From: Anatilimnocola floriformis
GTDB taxonomy: Bacteria; Planctomycetota; Planctomycetia; Pirellulales; Pirellulaceae
Reading direction: 5' to 3'
Assembly (NCBI RefSeq): GCF_024256385.1
Contig: NZ_JAMLFW010000001.1
Span: 5,332,001 to 5,396,000 of the forward strand
DNA length: 64,000 nt
Shown: positions 1 to 8,809 of the stretch, one piece after another
How positions within the stretch are numbered: position 1 is the first letter of the stretch
Layout of the letters: each line of letters opens with the position of its first letter
Notes under the pieces: generated by a model
Databases searched by the model: none
The model's input: only the letters and a program-made list of their open reading frames with translations
Told to the model about the DNA's origin: nothing
Position numbers and translations under genes: made by a program

Positions 1-1
1 G

Positions 2-1153
2 CTGCTGGGCCTCGATATCGTTTGGCTGGAAGCCGAATGCTCGCGGTATGAATTCTTCGCCGACGTGGTCAGCCAGACCAAGCCCGACATCGGCATCGTC
101 TGCATCGACAGCAATCCCGAAAAGGGTCTGAAGCTCGTCGAAACGCTCCGCGACACTTCGTCGGAGTGTGCGATCCTCGTCGTCAGCGCTTCGAATGACG
201 GCCAGGTGATTCTGCGAGCCGTTCGCGCCGGTGCCAAAGAATTTCTCACCGCCCCAGTCGGTGTGGAAGATCTAGTTGGCGCCGTCGATCGCATTAGCGT
301 TCAAAAATTCGGCGGCGGCAGCGGCGGCACTCGTAGCTGCCAGGTCATCGCTGTGGCTGGAGCTACCGGCGGCGTCGGCACGACCTCGGCGGCGGTCAAT
401 CTGGCCTGTGTTCTGGCCGCTGAACCGCGCAACCAAGTGGTGCTCGTCGATCTCGACATGGCCCTCGGCGATGCCGATGTGTTCCTCGACGCCATTCCCG
501 ATTACACACTCGTCGACGTCGCGCAAAATATTTCGCGGCTCGACTTCTCGCTCCTCAAGCGGTCGCTCACCAAGCACGCTTCAGGGTTGTATCTGCTGCC
601 GCGCCCGGTGCAGCTGCAAGATTCCTCGCACGTAACGCCCGACGATTTGACGCGCGTGCTGGGTCTGCTCAAGGCGACATTCACGCACCTGATCATCGAC
701 CTGTCGAAGAGCTATAGCGAACTCGACTTCGTCGCGCTCAAGAGTGCCAAAGATATTCTGCTGATCACGCAGCTCGACCTCCCTTGCCTTCGCAACGTCG
801 TTCGACTGATGATGTCGTTCGGCGAAACGGACGGTTTGAAGGACAAGGTCAAGATCGTCGTCAACCGCGTCGGTCTCGGCAGTGGCGAAATCAGCTTGAA
901 GAAGGCCCAAGAAACCATGGGCCGAGAAATCTTTTGGCAGCTGCCAAACGACTATCGCACGATGGTCGAAGTTCGCAACAACGGCGTGCCGTTGATCGAA
1001 CAGGCGCCGAAAGCTGCCATCACGCAGGCCTTCATCACCTTGGCTGACGCTCTCAGCAAGAGTGACGAAAAGGCCAAAGAACCCGACGCCGCCGCGGCTG
1101 GCGCCGGAGCCAAGAAGGCCGGCAGCTGGCTGGGCTTCCTCAAGGGTAAGTAG
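2..1153 (+). CDS. cpaE: CpaE/TadZ-like pilus assembly ATPase, 5' end outside window
   Basis: The reading frame is open to the left edge, so the true start lies upstream; a GTG at 65 is only an internal candidate. The N-terminal part looks like the end of a receiver-like domain (VVSAS, then AGAKEFLTAPV). It is followed by a MinD/ParA-type ATPase domain with a deviant Walker A (GGVGTTS, lacking the usual lysine) and the strand VVLVDLDMALGDAD. CpaE/TadZ proteins localise the Tad type IVc pilus machine at the inner membrane. The C-terminus is an Ala/Lys-rich tail. Other tad genes would be expected to the left. The family call is firm; which pilus system it serves cannot be seen. Confidence 0.85.
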   Translation: MLGLDIVWLEAECSRYEFFADVVSQTKPDIGIVCIDSNPEKGLKLVETLRDTSSECAILVVSASNDGQVILRAVRAGAKEFLTAPVGVEDLVGAVDRISVQKFGGGSGGTRSCQVIAVAGATGGVGTTSAAVNLACVLAAEPRNQVVLVDLDMALGDADVFLDAIPDYTLVDVAQNISRLDFSLLKRSLTKHASGLYLLPRPVQLQDSSHVTPDDLTRVLGLLKATFTHLIIDLSKSYSELDFVALKSAKDILLITQLDLPCLRNVVRLMMSFGETDGLKDKVKIVVNRVGLGSGEISLKKAQETMGREIFWQLPNDYRTMVEVRNNGVPLIEQAPKAAITQAFITLADALSKSDEKAKEPDAAAAGAGAKKAGSWLGFLKGK

Positions 1154-1156
1154 TCG

Positions 1157-2953
1157 TTACGGCGTGAGCCGATACGGTACTTCAAGCAGCAGCGGCGTGC
1201 CGCTCGCTCCCCACATCAATTGCAGCGTCGTCGTCTCCGGCTTCGTCAGCGTAGGCGGCACACGAATCGGCGAACCCGCTGATTCCAACGTCCAGCGATA
1301 AGCCCCCGCCGGCAACTGCAACGCGGCCCGAGCTTCATTCGTCACGAGTTGAAACGAACCGTCGCCACCCGTCACTGCAAACCCAATTGCCTGCGGCGCG
1401 CCCGATTGCATGTCGTAAATCGTGACCTGCATTTCCGCGAGCGTTTGCTCACCTGACCGCAACACTCCCGCCGTGCCGCCCGTCACCGGCTTTGGTCCGC
1501 CGCAACCCAGCAAACAAACCGCCAGGAACGCCGCAGCCGCGCTGCCGATGGCGATGCGCGGCGCTGGCAAACCGAGCCATTTGCGAACCGGCGGAATCCG
1601 CCGTAGAAGCAACCATTCGAACAGCAGCACGACAATCAGCGACGTGCCGAACAGCGGCAGGTAAATGCCGAGCGCAACGACGATCGCCAACAGACTGAAC
1701 GAGACGCGCGGACTAAGAATCGCTGGTGGTGCACCGAGCACGCCTTGGTCGCGTCGTCGCCACCACAGGACCACGCCGCTGAAACAAATCAGCAGCAGAC
1801 CGAGCACCGTCAGCAAGCCGAGCAATTGATTCGGCCAACCGAATAGCGCGCCTTCGTGCGCAGCAATGCCGATCGCCACGGCTCTGTCGATCCAATGCTT
1901 TTGCCGAAAGCCATCGCGGCTGACCACCGTTCCTGTGTCAGGATTGATGGCGATATTCTCCCGCCACGGCCGATTGGCCGTCATCGATTTCACGGCCCAG
2001 TTTTTCGATTCACCACTCGGCGGCGCAATGGTGATCGGATGCGCGAGCCCCAGCGGTTGCACGACCGGAATGATGCGATCAACGGCCGATAGTTGATCGG
2101 CAGTGAGTTGCTTTCCGGGCCCGCGATTCCGCCCTCCTCCGCCGCCGCCATGATCGCCATGTCCACCAGAGTCGCCGCCGGCAGATTTCTTTTTCGCGGT
2201 CGTGTCGCTCGAGTTGCTCCAGTCTTGTTGCGCGACGGCGGTGTTCGTCAATCGCCTCGCCGCTTTCAAATAATTTCCCCACGACTTCGCCCAGGGCAAA
2301 CCGCTGATGAGCAGAAACAGCGTGAAGCCCGACAGCCAGATGCCGGTCACGGCGTGGATATCGCGCCAGAAAATCTTCTTGCCGCTGGTGAGTCGCGGAT
2401 AAAGCATGCCGGCGAAACCGGCGTTGCGCGGCCACCACAAATACAAGCCTGTGAGGATCATGATGATCGTCCACGATGCGGCGAGCTCGACAATCATCGA
2501 ACCGCGGTCCCCCATCAGCAGTTCGCCGTGGATCCGAAAGATGGTTCGGCTGAAGCGGTCGTTGTCGGGAAAGGTGCGCAAGACCTCGAGCGTGCTCGGA
2601 TGCACATAGCAGCGAATCGCGGCTCCTTGTTTGTCGCGAACAATTACCCGCGCGGCACTCTTCGGCGACTGCGGCAATTCGTATTCGCGCAGCGTGCTAT
2701 TGGGCACAGCAGCGAGCGCGGCTTGGATTTGTTCGGCCGCGGGTTTCGCCTCGCCAGTGATTTGCAGATCGTCGTAGGCACGTTCGTTCCAGGCTTCGAT
2801 CTGCGGCTTGAAGAGATAAATGCCGCCGGTGATCGAGAGGATGATGACGAACGGAATGCAAAACAGGCTTGCGTAAAAATGCCAGCGCCAAACGGCGCGG
2901 TAATCGGGCCAGGTTTTGGGTTTGGTGGGAGTGGGGACGATGTTGGGAGTCAT
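1157..2953 (-). CDS. PepSY-associated membrane protein with a C-terminal lipoprotein-like module
   Basis: A protein of 598 residues. The N-terminal two thirds match PepSY_TM proteins, often iron-regulated: a WRWHFYASL start into the first membrane segment, a PepSY stretch, further membrane helices (WTIIMILTGLYLWWP, HAVTGIWLSGFTLFLLISG) and a Gly/His-rich loop around residues 270-290. Helices LLGLLTVLGLLLICFSGVVLWW and a following pair end in CLLGCGGPKPV, which reads like a lipobox. After it come about 110 residues resembling the carboxypeptidase-regulatory beta-sandwich found in planctomycete lipoproteins. It converges on cpaE with only 3 bp between the stops. Function is inferred as an inner-membrane reductase or metal-linked protein; substrate unknown. 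Confidence 0.8.
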   Translation of the reverse strand: MTPNIVPTPTKPKTWPDYRAVWRWHFYASLFCIPFVIILSITGGIYLFKPQIEAWNERAYDDLQITGEAKPAAEQIQAALAAVPNSTLREYELPQSPKSAARVIVRDKQGAAIRCYVHPSTLEVLRTFPDNDRFSRTIFRIHGELLMGDRGSMIVELAASWTIIMILTGLYLWWPRNAGFAGMLYPRLTSGKKIFWRDIHAVTGIWLSGFTLFLLISGLPWAKSWGNYLKAARRLTNTAVAQQDWSNSSDTTAKKKSAGGDSGGHGDHGGGGGGRNRGPGKQLTADQLSAVDRIIPVVQPLGLAHPITIAPPSGESKNWAVKSMTANRPWRENIAINPDTGTVVSRDGFRQKHWIDRAVAIGIAAHEGALFGWPNQLLGLLTVLGLLLICFSGVVLWWRRRDQGVLGAPPAILSPRVSFSLLAIVVALGIYLPLFGTSLIVVLLFEWLLLRRIPPVRKWLGLPAPRIAIGSAAAAFLAVCLLGCGGPKPVTGGTAGVLRSGEQTLAEMQVTIYDMQSGAPQAIGFAVTGGDGSFQLVTNEARAALQLPAGAYRWTLESAGSPIRVPPTLTKPETTTLQLMWGASGTPLLLEVPYRLTP

Positions 2954-2999
2954 TTGGTTGAAATATTGGGGGCGATCGCGGCGCGGCCCCTCACTCCAG

Positions 3000-3029
3000 C
3001 CCTCTCCCCGGAGTACCGAGGAGAGGGAG
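3000..3029. repeat. Dispersed 30-bp hairpin repeat, copy 1
   Basis: The arms CCCTCTCC and GGAGAGGG flank a short centre containing GTACCGA. A second copy at 27712-27741 differs at one base. The flanks also resemble each other, with a C-rich stretch beginning GCCCCTC just to the left in both. It lies between two minus-strand genes and so could act as a terminator or REP-like element. Confidence 0.75.
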
Positions 3030-3064
3030 TAGGGAGGCGCAGCTGCGCTGCTTACAAATCTTGA

Positions 3065-4159
3065 CTACTGAAGTTGAGAAGCCTCGCCACCATCGCCACT
3101 GTGCAAGGCACGGTGAACGAGGGTGTCGATGCCATTGGGAAGGAGGCGAACGCTGCCGTCGCCCATGGCGGCAACCGCGCCGCCGGCGTGATAGCTCCGC
3201 GGCGCGAAGAAGCCCGTGAAGTGAGTCACCACATCCGGGATCGGACTATTTGGCGGCGTGTAGCCGTTGGTGAGCGTGCTCATCGCGCCTGAGTGTGCCC
3301 ACGATGTGCCACGGCCGCGCAGAGCAGCGCTCGCAGCGCCGCGCCAGTTGGTCATCTGCGGCCAGATGCTCGCCAGGTTCGGGTTTTCAATCACACCACT
3401 CGAGCCATTCGTCCAACCGCTCCCCGTGCCGGCGAGCCCTTGCGTCGCTTGCAACGCCGAGTTTACACCCGTCGAGCCATTGAGCGTGGCTTGATAGGGC
3501 GCCTTCGGCAGTTGGCCTGCCGGTAGTGTGAAATCGGGACCGACGCTGCGGACCGTTTCGCTCATCAGCACCGTGTTCGACGAACCATCGGTGATGTCGC
3601 TGAACCGCACGCCGGAGTTTTCAAACACAAAGCCATCGGTCCGCCAGCGCAGATCGTATTTGGCTCCGCTGCCGCTTCCCATGCTCACCATGTAGTTGAT
3701 GCCGGAGTACTGCGAACCGCCGGCGCCGGTATTCATGATCGGCGCGGGATCGCTCGGGCAGAGGGCCACTTTAATCTGCGTGGCAAACGCCGCCGCAAAC
3801 AGCGGGTTCGGCACGAGCGCATTAAACGGCCCGGTAAACGCCGGCTGTGAAAAATCGAACTGGGCCTGCAAGTTCGACTGCTCGATGAACGGCAGGATGC
3901 GAGCCTGCGGCGAAAAGCCTTGCACGTTGGGCTGATAGTTCTGCGCATTCGTCATCGCGAAGGCGTTGAACGTATCGTGATAATTATGAGCCGCGAGGGC
4001 CCATTGTTTGATCTGGTTGGTGCACTGCGCTCGGCGGGCTGCTTCGCGGGCCGCTTGCACGGCAGGAAGCAACAGCGCCACGAGGATGCCGATAATCGCA
4101 ATCACCACCAGCAACTCGACAAGCGTGAAGGCACGCTGCCGCTGATGCGGGTGAAACAT
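3065..4159 (-). CDS. DUF1559 domain protein with prepilin-type N-terminus
   Basis: The start is taken at the ATG ending at 4159, which places the type IV pilin methylation motif ([16 protein letters not shown]) about 10 residues in; a longer frame reaches 4234 but adds an unlikely basic tail. The protein is 364 residues. It shows the planctomycete DUF1559 pattern: a hydrophobic helix, [25 protein letters not shown], and near the end [18 protein letters not shown] followed by an ALHSGDGGE tail. DUF1559 proteins are numerous in Planctomycetota and are thought to be pseudopilin-like surface proteins; no specific role is known. It is a paralogue of the gene at 12687-13613. Confidence 0.9.
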   Translation of the reverse strand: MFHPHQRQRAFTLVELLVVIAIIGILVALLLPAVQAAREAARRAQCTNQIKQWALAAHNYHDTFNAFAMTNAQNYQPNVQGFSPQARILPFIEQSNLQAQFDFSQPAFTGPFNALVPNPLFAAAFATQIKVALCPSDPAPIMNTGAGGSQYSGINYMVSMGSGSGAKYDLRWRTDGFVFENSGVRFSDITDGSSNTVLMSETVRSVGPDFTLPAGQLPKAPYQATLNGSTGVNSALQATQGLAGTGSGWTNGSSGVIENPNLASIWPQMTNWRGAASAALRGRGTSWAHSGAMSTLTNGYTPPNSPIPDVVTHFTGFFAPRSYHAGGAVAAMGDGSVRLLPNGIDTLVHRALHSGDGGEASQLQ

Positions 4160-4291
4160 AAAAACTCCGTCGGTGTGACGAGGCCGATTGGCTGGAGCGC
4201 AAAGTCGCCGGGACAGCGAAGCGCGCAGGCGCAATCGAAATGGACCTCGGAAATAAAAAGCAGGTACAACTACGCACTCACGCGCAGCTGC

Positions 4292-4930
4292 CTACACCGG
4301 CCGGAGCAACGGCTCTTGAGCGGGAGAAAAATAGATCGGCAGGACTTCGCTGATAGAGACAGTGGTCAGAACTTCCATCGCGAATTCCACCGGCAACGGC
4401 GGCGGAGCAACCATGCCCGCTTGGATCCACTCGACCCCCGTGCCACGGCATTTTTGAGCAGCGATGGCCAGGACCCATTGAAGTTGAACTTCGTCGCTCT
4501 TCACTTCACTCTTCGCAACGGCTGACGTACAGCAACTGACTTCTTTCTTCGCACTGCAGCAGCTGGGCTTCTTCGTCTGGCAGCAAGTCTTGGCTGGTTG
4601 CTCCAGTTTTGCCGCGAAGGTGAATTCGGTTTTCTCTTCAGCCGTGAGCACGGCGACTTGATCGGGATCGATGTTTCGCTTCACGGCCCAAGCGACTCGT
4701 TCGCGCTTGCTATGGCAACAACAACTCGTGCGACATTGATCGGCTGTTTGACAGCCGCAGTTGCTGAACTGGCAAGGAAACGGGCGATCGCTGTTCTTGG
4801 CGACGACTTTCCAAACGGGATAGCCGAACTGGGCGAGGCCGAGCGACAGGATCATCAGGAGCGAGGTCGTAGCGCGCAGCGTGAACTGCATTCCCGCCGA
4901 CCAACCGCTGATGATTCGCAAGATACCCAT
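4292..4930 (-). CDS. Cysteine-rich membrane-anchored protein of unknown function
   Basis: The start is set at the ATG ending at 4930 (MGILRII); a TTG at 4966 is possible. About 212 residues. An N-terminal hydrophobic segment (LLMILSLGLAQFGYPVW) is followed by a cysteine block, FPCQFSNCGCQTADQCRTSCCC, continuing into an ER..WAV segment, and later more pairs (KTCCQTKKPSCC, SCCT). A CGC...C...CCC block of this kind is one I associate with planctomycete proteins near metal-handling genes, but that is recollection, not evidence. It lies 45 bp downstream of the protoglobin on the same strand, so the two may be co-transcribed under Rrf2 control. A metal, cluster or redox role is inferred. Confidence 0.65.
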   Translation of the reverse strand: MGILRIISGWSAGMQFTLRATTSLLMILSLGLAQFGYPVWKVVAKNSDRPFPCQFSNCGCQTADQCRTSCCCHSKRERVAWAVKRNIDPDQVAVLTAEEKTEFTFAAKLEQPAKTCCQTKKPSCCSAKKEVSCCTSAVAKSEVKSDEVQLQWVLAIAAQKCRGTGVEWIQAGMVAPPPLPVEFAMEVLTTVSISEVLPIYFSPAQEPLLRPV

Positions 4931-4975
4931 GGCGGCTAATTTACCTCGCCGCCACGGCTGACACAATCATTCGCC

Positions 4976-5560
4976 TCAAACCGCGACCGCGGCAGCGTAG
5001 TGTCGCGTGATCAAATCGTTCTGCACCCACAGCACCTTATTAAATGCGCGGAGCGTGCGAACTTCCGTCGCCCGGTCGAGGCCCAAGCTGCAAACGGTCG
5101 CGATCACGGCATCCGCAACAAAACCCATCAGAGCGTTCATCTGCACCAGCGGCACGTCGAGATCCTTCGAGCCGGCGAGCGGTGTGTGCATGCGGCCGAC
5201 CATGTCGAGGTAGCTCAGCATCTTGGCGTCGTACGGACGCGTGACGAGTGCGGCCAGGTAACGGCCGAGATGCTGCTTACGAAACTGAATCATCTCGTGA
5301 TCCGCCGTCAGTGTTTCGACCCCCTCGGGCAACGGCCCGCTGTAGCCCGATTGCCGCGGTACGAAGTGGCGCTTGGTGGCGTCGTAGCTGAAGAGCTTTT
5401 CGTAAACTGCGTCGACGAGCTGCGGCACGATCGGTCCGAGAACCGCCGCCGAGCCATGCAGCGCGGCAATGTCGTCGGCGCCAAAGCCCATAAATTCCGT
5501 GACATAGCCGACGCGATAAGCCAGATCGGTTTCCAAGCGGGTTTCGTCAATGTGTTTCAT
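4976..5560 (-). CDS. Protoglobin (single-domain globin)
   Basis: The protein has 194 residues, the usual length of a stand-alone protoglobin. Features include the Z/A-helix region (YVTEFMGFGADDIAAL), VDAVYEKLFSYDATKRHF, and an F-helix region with HLGRYLAALVTRPYD and GRMHTPLAG, typical of the haem pocket. Protoglobins bind O2, CO and NO in the cytoplasm. An AGGAG precedes the ATG. It is divergent from an Rrf2 regulator, and two operator-like repeats lie at 5600-5660, 40 and 82 bp upstream of its start. NO detoxification or sensing fits this context but is inference. Confidence 0.88.
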   Translation of the reverse strand: MKHIDETRLETDLAYRVGYVTEFMGFGADDIAALHGSAAVLGPIVPQLVDAVYEKLFSYDATKRHFVPRQSGYSGPLPEGVETLTADHEMIQFRKQHLGRYLAALVTRPYDAKMLSYLDMVGRMHTPLAGSKDLDVPLVQMNALMGFVADAVIATVCSLGLDRATEVRTLRAFNKVLWVQNDLITRHYAAAVAV

Positions 5561-5599
5561 CGCCCATACTCCTCACAAGACGTTTGCCTGACACCTGCC

Positions 5600-5660
5600 A
5601 TAATTGGACATCGCTGTCCACTTAATGTAATCTATCGGCCTATAATTGGATGTCAATGTC
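5600..5660. promoter_or_regulatory. Twin operator-like repeats in the protoglobin/Rrf2 intergenic region
   Basis: Two copies of an approximately 20-bp element begin at 5600 and 5642, both starting ATAATTGGA and continuing with TC..TGTC at the same offsets. Their 42-bp spacing is about four helical turns, placing them on one face. The first copy contains an inverted repeat, GGACA-TCGC-TGTCC. They lie between the divergent starts at 5560 and 5690, where an Rrf2 dimer would be expected to bind both promoters. Confidence 0.6.
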
Positions 5661-5689
5661 TAGTTTGTGGGTTTGCCGAGGAATTTTCC

Positions 5690-6148
5690 GTGCTTTCTCA
5701 AACCGTTGAATACGCGCTGCGGGCGGTTGTCCACTTGGCGAGCGTTGCTCCCGAGGCCCGCACCACCGAGCAGATTGCCACAGCGACGCTCGTGCCGCGG
5801 GCGTACTTGTCGAAAGTGCTGCAGAGCCTGGCCAAGGGTGGCGTGGTCCTTTCGACGCGAGGACTGGGCGGCGGCATGTCGCTGGTAAAGAAGCCGGAGG
5901 AACTGACGATTTTGGAAGTAGTGAATGCCGTCGAGCCGATTCAGCGGATCCACACTTGTCCGCTGGGACTGACCGCCCATGGCGTGCATCTGTGCCCGTT
6001 GCACCGCCGCGTTGATAACGCTCTCGCCACCATGGAAGAAGCCTTTGGCCAGTCGACGTTGGCCGAGATCCTCGCCGAGCCGACGAAGAGTATTCCGCTG
6101 TGTCCATTTCCGAATGAAAAAATGAAAACCAAAAAGGCGAAAGCGTAG
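5690..6148 (+). CDS. Rrf2 family transcriptional regulator
   Basis: The start is a GTG at 5690 with GAGG at 5678-5681; the open frame runs far upstream but only this start gives the canonical MLSQTVEYALRAVVHLA N-terminus. The protein is 152 residues: a winged helix (TTEQIATATLVPRAYLSKVLQSLAKGG) with wing TRGLGGGMSL, then a dimerisation helix and CPLGLTAHGVHLCPLH. The two spaced cysteines plus a C-terminal CPF could bind an Fe-S cluster as in NsrR or IscR, though the spacing is not classic NsrR. Context with a protoglobin suggests an NO- or redox-responsive regulator; the ligand is inferred. Confidence 0.88.
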   Translation: MLSQTVEYALRAVVHLASVAPEARTTEQIATATLVPRAYLSKVLQSLAKGGVVLSTRGLGGGMSLVKKPEELTILEVVNAVEPIQRIHTCPLGLTAHGVHLCPLHRRVDNALATMEEAFGQSTLAEILAEPTKSIPLCPFPNEKMKTKKAKA

Positions 6149-6253
6149 TTCCGACCGCGGGACGGACAAAACTGAACTTCTCGGGGCGCTGCTCATGGTG
6201 ATATGTTGCCGGATGCGGTGAGTGATCAATGCTAGCGTGCAAGGAGTCGCACG

Positions 6254-7333
6254 ATGTTTCGTAATGGATGGACAGCCGTCGTTTCCCTGGGGTTCGCCGT
6301 TGCGCAAATTGCGGCCCAGCAACCCGTCGAGCCCAACCGCATCCAGCCCGCGGGCTTCACGGCCAAGCCGATCGATAAAACCGCCCCGCCCGAGCCGCCC
6401 GCCGTCGATGTGCCCATCCAGCAACTCGGCAAGCAGTTCCGCTTGCTCGGCAAATTGAAGTTGCCGCTGGGCGAAGTTGCTCGGCTGAAAGGCCTCATCG
6501 TTCAAACACCTGGCAAGGGCCCGGAAGATGGCTTGAGCGTGCGCGTCTTCCGCATCAACGGCACGGCCACGCAGGAGTTCATTCAGTTCAAGCTCAGCGA
6601 TTACTACGGCCGCGATGAATTGCCGGTGCAACCCGGCACCATCTACGAGCTCGAGGGTTTCGAAACGGGGGGCTTCATCGGCATGTCGGCCGAAGCAGTA
6701 CAGATTGGCGGCCCCGTCACGCGCACCACTGCGTATCGCTTCGTGCACGAGTTCAAAGTCATCCACGCTAGAGAAATCACGCTGCAGCCCTTCTCGCCGG
6801 TGGATTTTCTCGGACGAGAAATGCTTGTGCAGGGACAAGCGGTTACCGAAGGTGGCTCGGCTTATATCGCCAGCAACAAGTGGAAGGTGCTCATCGACAA
6901 CGGCACGCCTTGGCCGAAGAACACCGAGGGAAAAACCGTCGAAGCCCGCGGCGTGATCCGCAACATCGGCAAGTCGGCGACCTACCGCCTCGAAAACGGC
7001 GGCAAGAACAACAACGCCCACCTCGTCGATCTCGTCGACCAGGCCGGCAGACAGGTGTCGCTCCGCGGCACGATTATCGAGATCAAAGGCGAAGCCTTCT
7101 TTCGCTACCGCGGCGTGGTCATCACCGTCGAAGGACTGCGCCAACTCATTAACCAGGCCGGCTTGGCGATCGATCAGGAAGCGCAATTAACCGGCACACT
7201 CGAGTCGAAGCAAACACCCCTGCAATTCAACGACGGCACGACCGAGACTCGCACCAACCTGTTGGTGCGAAAGGGAAACCTCAAAGCAACCGATCCGTTA
7301 CTGGCAATTGAACGAGCTGAGCCGGTTGAGTAG
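6254..7333 (+). CDS. Secreted protein of unknown function
   Basis: The protein has 359 residues with a signal peptide (MFRNGWTAVVSLGFAVAQIAA) and an AAGGAG just upstream of the ATG. The mature part starts with a Pro-rich stretch and then contains mostly beta-type sequence. Two segments look like OB-fold-type units: VEARGVIRNIGKSATYRLENGG, and VSLRGTIIEIKGEAFFRYRGVVI followed by AQLTGTLESKQTPLQF. No catalytic motif was recognised. It is followed at 22 bp by a short cytosolic gene on the same strand. Export is likely; function is unknown. Confidence 0.7.
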   Translation: MFRNGWTAVVSLGFAVAQIAAQQPVEPNRIQPAGFTAKPIDKTAPPEPPAVDVPIQQLGKQFRLLGKLKLPLGEVARLKGLIVQTPGKGPEDGLSVRVFRINGTATQEFIQFKLSDYYGRDELPVQPGTIYELEGFETGGFIGMSAEAVQIGGPVTRTTAYRFVHEFKVIHAREITLQPFSPVDFLGREMLVQGQAVTEGGSAYIASNKWKVLIDNGTPWPKNTEGKTVEARGVIRNIGKSATYRLENGGKNNNAHLVDLVDQAGRQVSLRGTIIEIKGEAFFRYRGVVITVEGLRQLINQAGLAIDQEAQLTGTLESKQTPLQFNDGTTETRTNLLVRKGNLKATDPLLAIERAEPVE

Positions 7334-7354
7334 GGTGACAGGAAGGAGAATCGC

Positions 7355-7591
7355 ATGACCTTCGCTGAGCAAGCCAAACAAGTCTACGAAACCAATTGGC
7401 GTTCCGAACTGGAAGCCAGTCATCGTAACCGCTTTGTTGCCATCGAGCCGATCTCACGATCCTACTATCTGGGCGATCAATTCATCGACGCAGCCCTCGC
7501 CGCAAAGCAAGCCTGGCCCGATCGACAGAATTTTGTCATTCGCATCGGCCGCGACGCGGCGTTTCATTTGGGAGGCGGAGTTGCGAATTAG
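7355..7591 (+). CDS. Small conserved-looking protein
   Basis: The protein has 78 residues, with a good ribosome-binding site (AGGAAGGAG) 7-10 bp before the ATG. The sequence reads FAEQAKQVYETNW, then FVAIEPISRSYYLGDQFIDAA, then FVIRIGRDAAFHLGG. The central pattern, in which an 'IEP' strand is followed by a helix that walks to an (I/V)G(R/H) strand, resembles small uncharacterised proteins of the DUF5678 kind, but this is a weak impression. It ends tail-to-tail with the minus-strand gene starting at 8809; the stops abut with no spacer. Confidence 0.65.
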   Translation: MTFAEQAKQVYETNWRSELEASHRNRFVAIEPISRSYYLGDQFIDAALAAKQAWPDRQNFVIRIGRDAAFHLGGGVAN

Positions 7592-8809
7592 TTATCGATG
7601 CGGAGATTTCCCCTTTTTCTTGCGTTTGGCCTTTGGGTACTCGTCGCTTGGAACGGTACGTAGCCGCGAAGGTCTGAAGTAGTTCAGCTCGTCTTGAATG
7701 GCGAGAGCCTTGGCAGCATCTTCTGCGGTCCACTCGGGCTGATCGAAATGCAGGATCGTAAGTTTGCGACTACCATCCTCTAGGTTCGTAATTCCGATAC
7801 CGACCACCGCGGAAGTCTGTTTAGCAAGGCTTCTTGCCACGAAGCATCGAAGTTCAAGTTCCTCCAAGGTTTTCTTTTCACCTAACGGCATATTTAGAAA
7901 CACGTAAGACATCCCGCTCGGCGACTGTGCGAACCGAGCTCGAATCTTCCGGGATTTCACATCATCAACGAAGCTTAGGAATGCGTTTCCTAAACAGCGG
8001 CGGCAGAATCGATCCTCACGAGCCATTGCCCTCATGGCTAATTCACACTCTCGCATCCCCGGGCCAACCTCAAGGCCACCTACCAGAATGTCTCGTGAAA
8101 CCAACTCTATAAGTTCGTCCCATGCATAGCTGTCTTTGTTTGCTGCATCTCTACGCTTAAACTCCGGCCTTTTAATGAGTGCATCCCAAAGGTCGTTTGG
8201 CACCATCAAAAAGTCAGCCCCCTTCGGAAAGGAACGTCCTTGGTGCAGGTACAAGGCAAGCAGGTTCTCTTCGCCCTCGAAGATTACCGAAGCTCGCTTA
8301 GTTAGGCTTTCTTTTTCGACCAAATATTCCACGAAATCGCTGATTGTATCCAACTCCGAGAGCAGGATCCGAAAAGCGAGTTCGTCGAAGACGTGAACAT
8401 AACCTTTGCCGAAATCACCGACCGAAAAACCCACTTTACCTTCTGCTCCAAATGCGATTGCAATCCGATGCACGCGCCGGGAGCTTGATTTCGGTATCGC
8501 GAGGCCGTTTGAGCCGTCTATTCGAACTACACTCTCTGCGCTGTTGAGCCAACGTTCTGCACCATAAAGCTGCTTCACCGAATCGTCGATCGCGCGTTTT
8601 GACCAACGCTCGTGCGCAACTTGCTCACCATCCTGCAGCTTGATGTCCTTAACACTGATGATGATGATGTCCGGGTCGCAAACAATTAGTATGTCGCACA
8701 GCTCCTTACCACCCTTTCCTCTCGGGGCAGCGTAGCTCCACAGCGAAAGGAATGACTGCTGGCAAGTCCAGTACACTAATTCCTCGGAAGGATTCAGCTC
8801 TTGGGTCAT
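7592..8809 (-). CDS. Putative PD-(D/E)XK nuclease-like protein, AT-richer than neighbours
   Basis: The protein has 405 residues. The N-terminal 90 residues contain an early Glu helix (SEELVYWTCQQSFLSLWSY), then GKELCDILIVCDPDIIIISVKD, which resembles the D-x(n)-(E/S)xK core of the PD-(D/E)XK fold, then a helix rich in charged residues. The remaining 300 residues show no motif I recognise except a terminal basic tail (KRKKKGKSPHR). Base composition is visibly lower in G+C than the flanking genes, suggesting transfer. There is no clear Shine-Dalgarno sequence. It stands alone with no methyltransferase or helicase partner. Nuclease function is inference. Confidence 0.6.
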   Translation of the reverse strand: MTQELNPSEELVYWTCQQSFLSLWSYAAPRGKGGKELCDILIVCDPDIIIISVKDIKLQDGEQVAHERWSKRAIDDSVKQLYGAERWLNSAESVVRIDGSNGLAIPKSSSRRVHRIAIAFGAEGKVGFSVGDFGKGYVHVFDELAFRILLSELDTISDFVEYLVEKESLTKRASVIFEGEENLLALYLHQGRSFPKGADFLMVPNDLWDALIKRPEFKRRDAANKDSYAWDELIELVSRDILVGGLEVGPGMRECELAMRAMAREDRFCRRCLGNAFLSFVDDVKSRKIRARFAQSPSGMSYVFLNMPLGEKKTLEELELRCFVARSLAKQTSAVVGIGITNLEDGSRKLTILHFDQPEWTAEDAAKALAIQDELNYFRPSRLRTVPSDEYPKAKRKKKGKSPHR

